Assembly (NCBI GenBank): GCA_016758905.1
Contig: JAEPQZ010000003.1
Span: 1,364,001-1,428,000, forward strand
DNA: 64,000 nucleotides
From: Umbelopsis isabellina
Taxonomy: Eukaryota > Mucoromycota > Umbelopsidomycetes > Umbelopsidales > Umbelopsidaceae
Reading direction: 5' to 3'
Of the stretch, positions 22,008 to 32,185 are shown piece after piece. The first letter of the stretch is position 1; the number at the start of each line of letters is the position of its first letter. The translations under genes and the position numbers were made by a program. The notes beneath the pieces are model-generated. The model searched no databases and was not told the DNA's origin. It worked only from the letters and a program-made list of their open reading frames with translations.

Positions 22008-24545
22008 TCATCTTCCACTAGGTCTACGGCCTCTGCTACTACCTTCGCCAAGATCTCTATGTTGACTAATACGTCCAGTTCTACGAACGCTTTCTCGCAT
22101 TGCTCCTGCTGCACGCACAAAAATACGCCCTGTAGTACGCTCCATTATTTGCTGATAGTGGTGAGCCTCCAAATCTTCAAGCCGAGAGAGCAAGTGGTCG
22201 TCTCCTTCTGGCATCTTAAAACCGTATAGCGTCTTCTTGCCACCAGATTTCTTGAAAAACGCCTTTTCAATTGGCCAATCGGGTCGTTCACGTATGATAA
22301 TATTGCAACTAGGTTTCCATTCTGTCAAACGCGTCATAGCTTTTTCCAAGCCCATCATGAAGCTTGTTATGCTACCTTCTTTACCTTTGCTTCCCTCTTT
22401 ACTTCCGCCAGGCTGAAACTTTCTCAATGCCGGAAATTTATCTTCATAACGTTGGAAGAGAACATCGGCTTGGAGGTTATCCTCCTTGACTAGCAAGAGA
22501 TAATCAGCAAATCTGACAGCCAGCTGCCAACTGTTGAGAACGGTGACGGGGGCAATAGTCTCAAAAAAGTCTACAAACACGTTGTTTATGGGAAAAAGAA
22601 CTTGCTGGTTACCATGTACCAGAGACCAGCCCAGAGTATGAGTTATGCCAACTGGACAGCCCCTTGGTCTGGTAGATATTTTCAGTTGATAGCCCTGAAG
22701 CTGCTTGTCTGCGACTTGACCACACCACGTACACGTAAACAATCTACTATCAGTAGAATTGCGGGAGGGTCGTGCAACCCGCTCCATATTGATCAATTGC
22801 TGCCATCTCTGCCGTTGAGCAGCTTCACTTTCATTCGGAAAAGGCTCAAACAAGCCGTCGGCAATTTTCCTGGCCAATCCCTGTGTAACCATTCTATTGC
22901 TCTCATCACGTGCTACCTGTCGGAGTGCTTGCACTTGTTGCTCTTCAGGTAGGGAGTGAAAGTTGGAGAAGCGAGTCATTGCTTGATTGGTGAGAGTTGT
23001 TTGGTTGGCTCTACTCCAACCTCGAATGGTGTCATAGACAGTAGAGGAGCCACCTTCGTCAGGCATAGCGCTACTCAAAATGCTTTGCTGATCATCCTCG
23101 GGTAGATCCTCAGGTATTATCACTTCATCTGACGCAGCTTGCGCTTCGGACAATACATACTGGAAAGGTGCGATGACTGGAACAACTTGCGTGGCATCAG
23201 ACATCCATACCTTGTTCAGTCTCTTTAGCATCTCATCCAACTGTATAGTTGTAGGTGTTCTGTTGAGAACACGCACAATTTCCTGTGCCTGCTCACCGGT
23301 AACGCCTATCTGACTCGGAGACGCCAAATGCATCAAATATATGATTAAATGTAACTTGTGAGCCAATAGTACCCATACTTGCTCCAAAAGTCTCATTGCT
23401 GCTCCATGAGAATGGCGACGCAAACCGTGGTCAGGCCACCATAAAACAATGCCACAACGCTCTGATGACAACCAGTGTATGTCAACTTGCGCACATACCT
23501 GAGCAAAATTGAAGCCATGATTTGGTTAACTTTCTGGACCTAACCAGTACTACCGAGTCTCACATACCTGAGCAAAAAAGTAACCATGATGTAAAGTTCG
23601 GGGATACATTCTAGTTGGCCTTGAACCAAGCATAATGATGACGTCCTTGTGAAGATGCTGAATGGACGCACGTGCCTGGCGGTCAGCTTGCAAAACGTCT
23701 TGGGTGCCCAAACTGCGAGAAAGTCCTCGGTAGTTGTCAGAAGGAGTTTCCGGGTAATGGTTGATGAAAGACGGTAGATCACCGTCTTCTGATTCTAACC
23801 ATCCGCGAAGTTCTCGAATGCTTTGAGAATCTTCTGTTTCTTGTGCCCAATCCAGCAAAGGATTCACAAGCCTCTGCTGGCCATTTCGCAGCTGCGCCTG
23901 CCAGGCACGCAGGTTCCTAGAATACGCGGCGTTGCTCAACAGCCGTTGAGGAGGCGAAGTTCCGAGGACCAGCACCCGGCGCATCAAACCATAAGTGCTG
24001 ATCCTGTTAGCCTCTAATCTTGCATGGCTCTCGACATCGAAGATGTCTACATCCGCAATGATACCGGGGTAAGTATGCATTGGATAAATGCATTTGTTCG
24101 TAACTTTGAGCCCGAAATGCAACAGTAAGTATCCGATCAAAGCCAGTTCAAGACAGTCCTTTTGAAAGGCTGTCAAATTATGCCCTAGGCATAACTTAAC
24201 ATTAGAATTCGCCATGGGATGATGTCTGCGAGCTCCTTCCCTTGTACGAAAGTTATTGGTTTGACCACCATAAAGACGAACAGCATCACTGATGTGGAAT
24301 GGATGAGACAAATGGATTTGCTCGTTGCCAATGTCTTTTATCAAGAGATAAACCGCATGCTCGCACCTATCATTGGGTCCAATGATGTGAGAGTTTCCAT
24401 CCAATCGCAGAGTAAGCGTGTTTGGAACGTTCCTTTGGAAAATAATAGCCGTTTCCAGCAAAGTAACACCTAAGTCCATCATTTCGGTGGGCATATGGAA
24501 GTTTGTACACAAGGTAGAGAGGTCTTGACGAAGAGATTGAGACAT
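22008..24545 (-). CDS. unrecognised 822-aa protein of a locally repeated family
   Basis: Two exons, complement of 22008-23498 and 23568-24545, give 2469 nt and 822 aa with a 69-nt intron. I do not recognise the family. The N-terminal third (LGVTLLETAIIF, CEHAVYLLIKDIG, CLELALIGYLLLHFGLKV) looks alpha-helical. The centre has VIIMLGSRPTRMYP and RCGIVLWWPDHGLRRH. A putative zinc site follows (FTCTWCGQ ... GCP) and leads into the best conserved block, GITHTLGWSLVHGNQQ. The C-terminal tail is basic (RRTGR, SSRGRRPSGR). No signal peptide or clear membrane protein pattern is visible. Both blocks around the intron are preserved in relic copies at about 15 kb and 27 kb, so it belongs to a multicopy family. 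The start at 24545 is the first ATG of the long frame. It could be a mobile-element protein or a rapidly evolving host family. Confidence 0.7.
23499..23567 (-). other. intron bounded by a 17-nt direct repeat
   Basis: The sequence TTTTGCTCAGGTATGTG occurs at 23577-23561 and again at 23508-23492 (minus strand). The donor falls in the first copy and the acceptor in the second. The offset between copies, 69 nt, equals the intron length. The two decayed relatives show only one copy at the matching place and no intron. Confidence 0.85.
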
Positions 24546-26640
24546 TGGTTTTGGTTTTGAACGAATTGAAACTAGATAGAACGATCATGTTAGCATGGGC
24601 TCTGTCGGTACGAGTGAATTTCTCTGCCTGTAGAGTACTACTTACCGTTAAGTATGGGTCGATGCCAGGAGGAAAAGATATGTGTAAAAAGGACGCAATT
24701 CTTCCCTTTAAATAAACTAAATGGCCCTTCAATGTTGCACACGAAGCGATATCAAGTGCTGGGGCTTCCCCTTTTAAGTAGCAGCAAATGCTCACAGAAA
24801 GCCACAAATAGTGCAAACCAACATTTTTTCCTAGCGAGTTTAGCAAGTACAGTCCAACGAAAAGCCATGTGGTATATAGAGCACCATACGGGCTTTGCAT
24901 TCATGTAAAGTAAATCATTTGAAAGCATAATATTGTTTCGAGATATCACCCAGAAGGCACCCAGCTTTTCCTCAAATTTTTCCCGTAACAAAGAAATTCG
25001 AAAGGCTCAGAAATGGATTTCCTTTAATATTTTTTATTGAAGTTCTCTCTCAGTTACAACACTGGTACCATTGCATTGGGGAGAATTTAGGCTTTCCAAC
25101 GATACCCTACTTCGTTGAAGCATTTTCTTTGCGACCTTAACACTAGTAGCTTCAGTGTGACTGCGTTTGCGAACAATGCAATTCATCCCATTTTACTATG
25201 TATCGAAGATAATGCTACTTTGCTATAGGCAAGGGGATATATGATTCAAGCACCAAGTATTGACTACTATACTAAACATTTATGCGTGGACTAGACCACG
25301 ATTTATATAACAGACTTATGGATAAGCTTTCAAAATCAGCATCGATTTGGTGATTTGCATTGTCTCGAATGCTGGTCACGTGTACTGGATGCGAAATTTG
25401 ATTGTTCTCGTATTCTGGTCACGTGAACGCGATAGCTTTCCTGTTTGATGAGAAAGTAACTCTTGTTCCAAATGTAAAAGCACTTGCTCCAAATGTAAAA
25501 GCACTTGCTCCAAATTAAAAGGAACTCACGCTCCGCATTAGAAGATACAAATTCTGCCGTGAAGTTGCTGGAAGCAGCGCTGAAATTTACACTTCCTGTG
25601 TAGTTCCGAGTGTTGGTGCCTATGCCTGAACCCATTACTTAGTTTCTGTGACTCAAGCAGGCAGAAGTGAAGGTAAATCTGTGGAGTTCAGCACAAGACA
25701 GACTGCCTTCATTGATCTGCGTTTTGCATTTGGTCGTAAAATACTTCCAATGTATGAACTGATAACAGGGCCCATCTTGAAAGTGTGTATTCCCATGTTT
25801 CTCATTACTTTCAATGGCAAATCGTGGACCAGACATGATGGCGATGCCAAAATACTAGGCTTGTCTTGATTTGGATTGCAGAGGAGTGATGTTCTCATTA
25901 TATTCAAGTTCTCATGAAGGGTTTGGATAAAATGACATATCATATATTCTGAAGTGGAGTTTCTTCCGGAATTGAATGTGTCTTCTTCTTAGCCTTGAAG
26001 TATGTCTTAGAGAAGAAGCAATGGCACACCTCGCCCGGGACTGCTCTATTGGTATGCAAAGGTTCGTAAATTGTTCTGATGGTTTTTCGAAGCAAGCATG
26101 ACAACGCTAAACATTTATGAGAGAAGGTACTGTTGCTGATTGTTGTCACAGGCACCCATCCGTCCAGGCTGACCAAACTTTGACAAAGAGGACCGTGTGG
26201 ACTTTTCCGCTGACTGTTATTTTATGAAAAAATATTCATCTTTTCTCTCTCAACTTTTGGGTATAAGGTGTACCGGGTACTTCCAGGTGCTGAAGTTTAC
26301 TGTCTTTGTTAAGAGAAATAAGAGGAGAGGGTTTCCTGGTGGAGAAACTGGATGTGCTGCAGCTGGACATCTTCACTACAGGTAGGATTTGGTTCATACT
26401 CCTTGGCAAACTCGCAATTTACAAACACATGAAAAGTTGTTTGATTGATGTTATCCTTTATTCCTTGTATGCTCAGTGTAAACCCCTTTTTTTGGGGCTC
26501 TAATTTTGTTGAATAAAAGCGACAACAAAGGAAAATCACATTTCACCCGTTCTAATGACACTCAAAATGAAACCGAACTCACTCCTTAGAATGTGAGTAA
26601 ATCAATCGACTGGCTATAACTACGTAATAACAGAACTAAC
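24546..26640. other. island spacer, no supported gene
   Basis: About 2.1 kb. The first few hundred bases are probably the promoter and leader of the unknown gene. The remaining open frames on both strands (for example near 25640-25940 and 26200-26400) lack recognisable domains, conserved starts or splice-supported extension. They may be eroded exons, but I cannot support a call. Confidence 0.5.
25462..25519. repeat. short 21-nt tandem repeat
   Basis: The unit CTTGCTCCAAATGTAAAAGCA is present two and a half to three times in a row, the last one truncated. Confidence 0.85.
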
Positions 26641-26654
26641 TATACCGTAAGGGC

Positions 26655-27690
26655 CCCCAAGTGATCCTCCTGCTTCCTACTGGACTCCTTACCATCTCAA
26701 GACACCAATTTGCTCATTTACAAAATGATGTTCAAGACAACCGTGGTGGCATCATTCTTGTGTCGGCAAGCTTTCCGTTGTGATCATTGTACATTTGCAT
26801 CAAGTTGATGTTCAACTGCTAGTGGGCAACTTACAAAGTATTTGTGAGTAGGCTCTGGAGCATTGTTCTGGGCTAATTTTGGGCCCGAAATTCTGCCTGG
26901 ATTACAGAGAAAATTCCCTTGAAGAATGTACTTCGAGTGGTGTTCGCTTTATGGTTCGCTAGCCTCTATAATCTGCAGGGCATTGAAAAAATAGCCATTT
27001 CCCAAATCGCCTTGGAGGAACTTTAATGCCAAGCAGATGATATCTAACCACAAGGCTCCAATATACACTCATTTTCATAATTTTTCGGTTGGAAATTATC
27101 AAGGCTCAAATGGGATCTTGATAAGAATGGTGGGAGGCAAGCATCCAAATTAAGAGACTAGCGCTGCTGCTATTGTGGACAAGCAGTCGTGAAGAAACCA
27201 CAAAAAGGAAATGGATCTGGAAAAATGAAATCCGGCAAGATAGCAGGTGATTGCCCAAATGTGATGGTCCACACTCTTGGATGGTCGACTATCGAAGGCA
27301 ATGAGAGCCATGTCCTATCCTTAGTCGAATTTGTTTCCTCAATCTTGCGAGTCGCTGCCGGCAAGTATCGTTACCAATCACTGGCAATTGAGCGATTGTT
27401 TCTCATACTTCCTGGAAGAAAACTTGTGGAGCTCACAAACACTGCCGCTTATGTAAGCACTATAGCAAGGTTTTTGAGATTATACGTGGCCTGTCGAAGT
27501 CGCAAATACTGGGGCGAAGTCAGTGGGTTTATGAACCGTATTGCCGAAGCGATGGAGAAATTGCAATGAATAGACCAGCCTTGTTTTGTGGCAATTGGTT
27601 CCCAGCCCCCACTTCCCGAAGATATGACTTGGAGCGATGGCTTTAGTAATGATAAAAAGCCATACGGAGCCATATTAGGTTGTTAATTGG
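26655..27690 (+). pseudogene. decayed relative of the unknown 822-aa family (copy C)
   Basis: Read on the plus strand, opposite to the intact gene. A zinc-like block RCCYCGQAVVKKPQ at 27134-27200 matches the intact FTCTWCGQ block. It is followed by CPNVMVHTLGWSTIEGN (intact: CPVGITHTLGWSLVHGN), a segment ending MNRIAEAMEKL (intact: MMGLEKAMTRL), and NDKKPYGAILG (intact: GGKKTLYGFKM). A weaker match (VILLLPT ... RGGIILV) lies at 26655-26775. Stops separate the blocks and the N-terminal third is missing. The level of similarity is lower than between copy A and the intact gene. Confidence 0.75.
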
Positions 27691-27699
27691 ATATGTCTA

Positions 27700-28330
27700 C
27701 AAGACGACTCATGCTGTTGGACTACTTCAGTTTCCTAATTATAACGAACGTTTACAAACTCCTGTCCGTGCACCAAGGTAAGACTTTGACTTTAGAGTTG
27801 CAAGTGTTTCCGAGAGTCAGTTTAATTGACAGGTAAGCATTTCTAGATTCGATCTTATATCTTAAGCAGGCTATCCGTTGCTTTTTGTTCAGTTAAGCTC
27901 ATAATGGCGGGTAAAATCCATCGGACTTGCGAACATAAGCCTGAAGATCTCCCACCCGCCTGCCTCTAACAAACTCCAGAAATGATCGATGCTATATAAT
28001 AGTTGGCTTCAGTATATATAGTTTTTCAAGTTTATTATTTGTAAATTGTGAATAAAATGAAAAACGACATCTCTAGGCCCATGTTCGTTCAGTCCTTCAG
28101 AGTGAATTATAGATATAAGATAAACGAATACCTTGTACGATAGCTTTGGAATACGTTACACACTAGCACTATAATATGCGAAAGGAAAAACAGAAAGGCA
28201 TGATAAATAACTAAGCAAAGGACTTTGATGGTATTCCTGACCAGTACTCACCAGCACTTGCACTTAGAGAGACCGACATAGATTCGATATTAAGCTCATT
28301 CGGATGTATGGATTTAGATTCCCTTTCTAA
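27700..28330. other. island spacer, no gene seen
   Basis: AT-rich; no supported feature. Confidence 0.45.
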
Positions 28331-28332
28331 GC

Positions 28333-29759
28333 TTATTCAGATCCAAAAACATTGGCTTCTGTAACGATAGTGGCATATGATGCGGTAACCAATATATGCT
28401 TGGCTTGGCAGCCATCCATAGTGCTGTTAGGAAGCTCAAGCCTAGTTAGATCCGAAAAGTTTGGCAATAGTTTTCTGCGATCTTTGGGTATTGGGGTGGT
28501 TGTATAGGTTTCCATTGCGTACTCGTCCATGCTGAAATAAATCGGAGCATGGTTGCCAACACCCAATCGAAACACTGAGGTAGTAAGATTGATGGCCGGA
28601 AGTGCCCGTGTCTTCGTAAGTTTTCACCTGCAAAAGCGCTATTGACATGTCGGTAGCGCCCAGAATCCATATTCACATGATCATTTGTGATAGCAAGTGT
28701 TTCAAAAATACCTTAAGAGTATTTGGGGTGACTAAACGACCTTTGTGCAGCCATAGACTGTTAGTATTCACTACTGTCTCAATGACCACATGCATTTTCC
28801 TAGTATAAAATTTAGAATCTTCCTTACATAATCAGTATTCTAACAATGACAGTTCAAACATGAAATCTTACAGATATAAACAGTCGAACTGCAACCAAGA
28901 AGCGCAAAAACATGTCTTTCCTTTCTTCGGTATGACCGCCCTTTCTGTACTGATATTTGTAATGTGATTTTTTACGTATATGTTCCCGCTCCTTTGCTTC
29001 ATCTGCTCTTTTGGAGTCTAGGTTTTAATCGTTTCGCGCTGGTTAACCTATTAACTTCATAACTTGTGAAATCAGCTTCGCGAATATAACGTCTCCACCT
29101 TTCTGATCTTTGAAAGCCAGTCCTAAATCCAACAACGGCCATTTGAGCCATTTGATTCCGGCATACATTTTCATCAGGATTTGATATCTCATCATCTGAA
29201 TTATCATCTGTTGTATCAATGACCACCTGTATCTTGTTCATCTGTATCTTCATTTTCAAATGTTTGAACAGCGATTTGATGGACCAATCTTTGAAGAAAT
29301 ATCACAAAGTCTATAGGAAAATCAGCTCGTAGGTATGATTCCATATCAGCGATGAACTTGGCATTGAACAGTGGAGCGCCTGTAGGCTGCTCAAAGATCT
29401 CTGTCCTTTGTCGTATAGCCGACACTACTTCACTGTGAATCTTTATTATGTGCAGAATGATAGGTGTGCGTTGCTTCCAAGAATTACACTATTCGCCCAA
29501 CCACTTGAAAGTATTTGGTTGTTCAAATGTCAGGCAATCAGGTCGCTTGGTTTTACGAACAAGCTCAGTAACAATGAATTTGTTGTCCGGGTATCCGTCA
29601 AGTAAAGACCTATAAGCGTTTCTCCAAATATCTTCGTTTGCAAAGAGTCTATATAGAACTTTAGTCGAAGAGCTTGCACATTGGGATTTCATGAGCGCTT
29701 AGATGTTGACTTATACGTAGCTCAAGCTCTACTGGTAAAGTTGTTGACGAGGATGACAT
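28333..29759 (-). pseudogene. F-box protein paralogue, apparently broken
   Basis: An ATG at 29759 opens an F-box start (LPVELELRISQHLSAHE) that continues only in another frame from about 29690 (QCASSSTKVLYRLFANEDIW, then a GYPDNKF block). No GT-AG pair bridges the change, so this is a frameshift or a sequencing error. The next part, about 29425-29220 (LFNAKFIADMES, FPIDFVIFLQRLVH), matches LFNGAYLAEIED and IPFDLVIYLVKFSH of the F-box gene at 13-14 kb. Fragments at 28680-28333 (SILLPQCFDW) may be its C-terminus, matching TSVLLPQS. It is a paralogue that has moved into, or been retained within, the inverted-repeat island. Confidence 0.5.
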
Positions 29760-31219
29760 AAATGAAAGAAGAACGCCTTTTTACGACAAATGTACATGCT
29801 TAAATTGTTCTTGTGACTTGACAACAACGTGATGGACTACCAAAGCGTCTCATCACGACTTATGTGCTCTTGTAATTGCAATCTTAATTGGTAAACGTCC
29901 ACATTTTCTGTAGCACATAATGTATACCACCACGCCATGTGTTACGTTACAATGTCTACTGATATTTTCTGGTGCTCAATCTTTCCATTAAGAAGGGTAA
30001 AAATGTTCCTAAGCTTAACACAATTTATGCTGTACAACATCCTCTTTTGCCAGAAAAAGTAGAAGAAAAAGTAGACACTGAATCTTCTAAACGTAAGTCG
30101 GGGAATGTTTGTAAACAGATATCGTATTTAGATACTATACGTGTTCACTATTTAAGGAACCATTTCTTGAAAGTGCTTATCTTGAGGACAACAGAGCTCT
30201 CTGCTTGAACATTTGCAAGGTGAAAGATTTTCTTCATTAAAATTACAGAAAGTATCAGCTTGTTGGTTATTCTGTTTGAGCAGAAGGAATACTTGCAAGT
30301 GCGAGAGCCAACTACTAGCGTTAACTTAAAAACGCAAGGAGCGTTTTCTGAATAATGCGAGCACATTATGGATCAGAATGTATGTATCTGTGAAAGGACA
30401 TGCTAAGACTTCGAAAGCAATATAAGTCACACATTGCCGATAGTTATATTTTTATGACGCCTGAAGAATGATACGCCGAACTTCAACTGTCTCAATTAAT
30501 ATCAGTATGTTAATAAACAAAAGATATGTCTACCCGTCGATAAATCAAGTCGAAATTATACATCATGCTTGAACTTTACAAAATTATATTGTTTTCGTAA
30601 TCTGTACCTGGCTAATCTCCTTTTGTTATGAGCCAGTACTAAGGTCATTGAAAGATAATGGCTCTAGATGTTCCCTAAGGGCTGTGAATTTGTATAGCCA
30701 TAGGCGATCTATCAGAGAGACCTTGAACAAAGGCAACCAGTATAAGCATCTTCAATTTATTGGATATGCCGATAGTACCTATAGTTTTTGTCGTATTTTG
30801 TCGACATTCTACAACCTTCATATGTAGTTGCATTTTATTTATCTACGCTTCATAATCAGATGGTGCTCCGACATAACCTGATTGTAAGTGCCATCCCTTT
30901 ACGAGTGCAACAATAAGCTCACATCTACGATACTCACAAATGACAAGGTAGTAATTAAACAGTGAAAGTCTCGCGTCGCTCTCTATTCAAGTCTCTGATT
31001 ATATCTCTGCAGTCGAGTGAATTTCTCGTGAGGCTATTAATGCCTATTTATTCATATGTAATTCACTTTTCATACCTTATTGGTGTGACTACTTTTTTAC
31101 AAATTATTTGGATCTGACTATTCTGAAGAGGTGTCCGATATGATTCCGAACAGGTCAAAGTCACATTGGACGACCGTCATAAAATTTAGGCCGAAAATCG
31201 TGTAATAAGCTTAGCACAT
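29760..31219. other. AT-rich island spacer
   Basis: About 1.5 kb with no supported coding region, ending at the right inverted-repeat arm. Confidence 0.5.
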
Positions 31220-31773
31220 AGAAGAATAGGAAGCAGCGTCTGAGGCAATGCGAAGAAATAATGTAAAGTATCAAGTGAGTAGAGCGAAGCAAAAAGATTG
31301 GCCAAAATCAGCCAATCAAAAACTAATGGCAGGTGAAACCTGGCCAATAAAATATGGTGGAAGGGGGATTCGAGCCGCCAGCCTCTTGCGAGCCGCAACA
31401 ACAAGATCAAGTGTAGAATATTCCCCCATCTCAAGTCTGCAGATAGAAAAATAAAGAGCAGCGTCTGAGGCAATGCGAAGAAATAATGTAAAGAATCGAG
31501 TGAGTGGAGCGAAGCAAAAAGATTGGCCAAAATCAGCCAATCAAAAACTAATGGCAGGTGAAACCTGGCCAATAAAATTTGGTGGAAGGGGGATTCGAAC
31601 CCCCGCCTCTTACGAGACCGCAACTTGAGTGCGGCGCCTTAGACCAACTCGGCCATCCCACCTTTTCTTGGAAAGTCGACCACCATTGTCTTTATATTCT
31701 GTTACTTTGGGTTGTTCTTACATATCTTTATGGTCAGCAGCATTCATTGAACATGCTGACCAGTATAATGAGC
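31220..31773 (-). repeat. right arm of the tRNA-Leu inverted repeat
   Basis: Reverse complement of 20592-21145, with the same internal order: tRNA-Leu, unit 1, tRNA 3' fragment (about 31355-31393), unit 2. The outer boundary lies where GCTCAT-xTATACTGG stops matching. The two arms face inward and enclose about 10.1 kb. Confidence 0.92.
31580..31662 (-). tRNA. tRNA-Leu (CAA), right copy
   Basis: Identical in sequence and length to the tRNA at 20702-20784, on the opposite strand. All stems pair. T-rich sequence follows at its 3' side. Confidence 0.96.
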
Positions 31774-32185
31774 TATTAAAATTTAGTGGTTCACTGTTGT
31801 ACCAGCATGGTTTATCTTAATCAGCTACTGTCGTACATTATAAGGGTTAAACTTCGCAATGGCCAACACATTATGATTTCATAGCATAATTGCTCTGGAA
31901 TGTGTAATACATTAGCTAGCAAGATACTTGGTCCAATGGAAAATTCTGTTTCTGTGTTGTAGAGCCATAACTCAGCATTATTGACAACGTGATTTGATAG
32001 ATGCGTCAAAAAGATATCATAAGCTAAATAAAGTTGTAAAAGACCCTACAAATGTCTTGAGCGGGGAAAGTCTTTGGGCAATATGATTGGCACATCGAGG
32101 TATAATGTCGATTGATTGGAATTTTTATTTCGAGTATTTACATTAACAACTAGATTGACCTGGGTGCACCAAACTGTGTACGGAT
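31774..32185. other. intergenic, no gene seen
   Basis: Between the island and the 3' end of TAF1; AT-rich, presumably including the TAF1 3' UTR. Confidence 0.4.

Noticed and set aside
24370-24900. A 176-codon frame upstream of and overlapping the unknown gene's start
   Set aside because: It overlaps the first exon in another frame, has no motif, and is better read as promoter or leader.
25640-25943. Open frames on both strands suggesting a further copy of the unknown family's N-terminus
   Set aside because: I could not align them to the intact N-terminal third beyond isolated residues.
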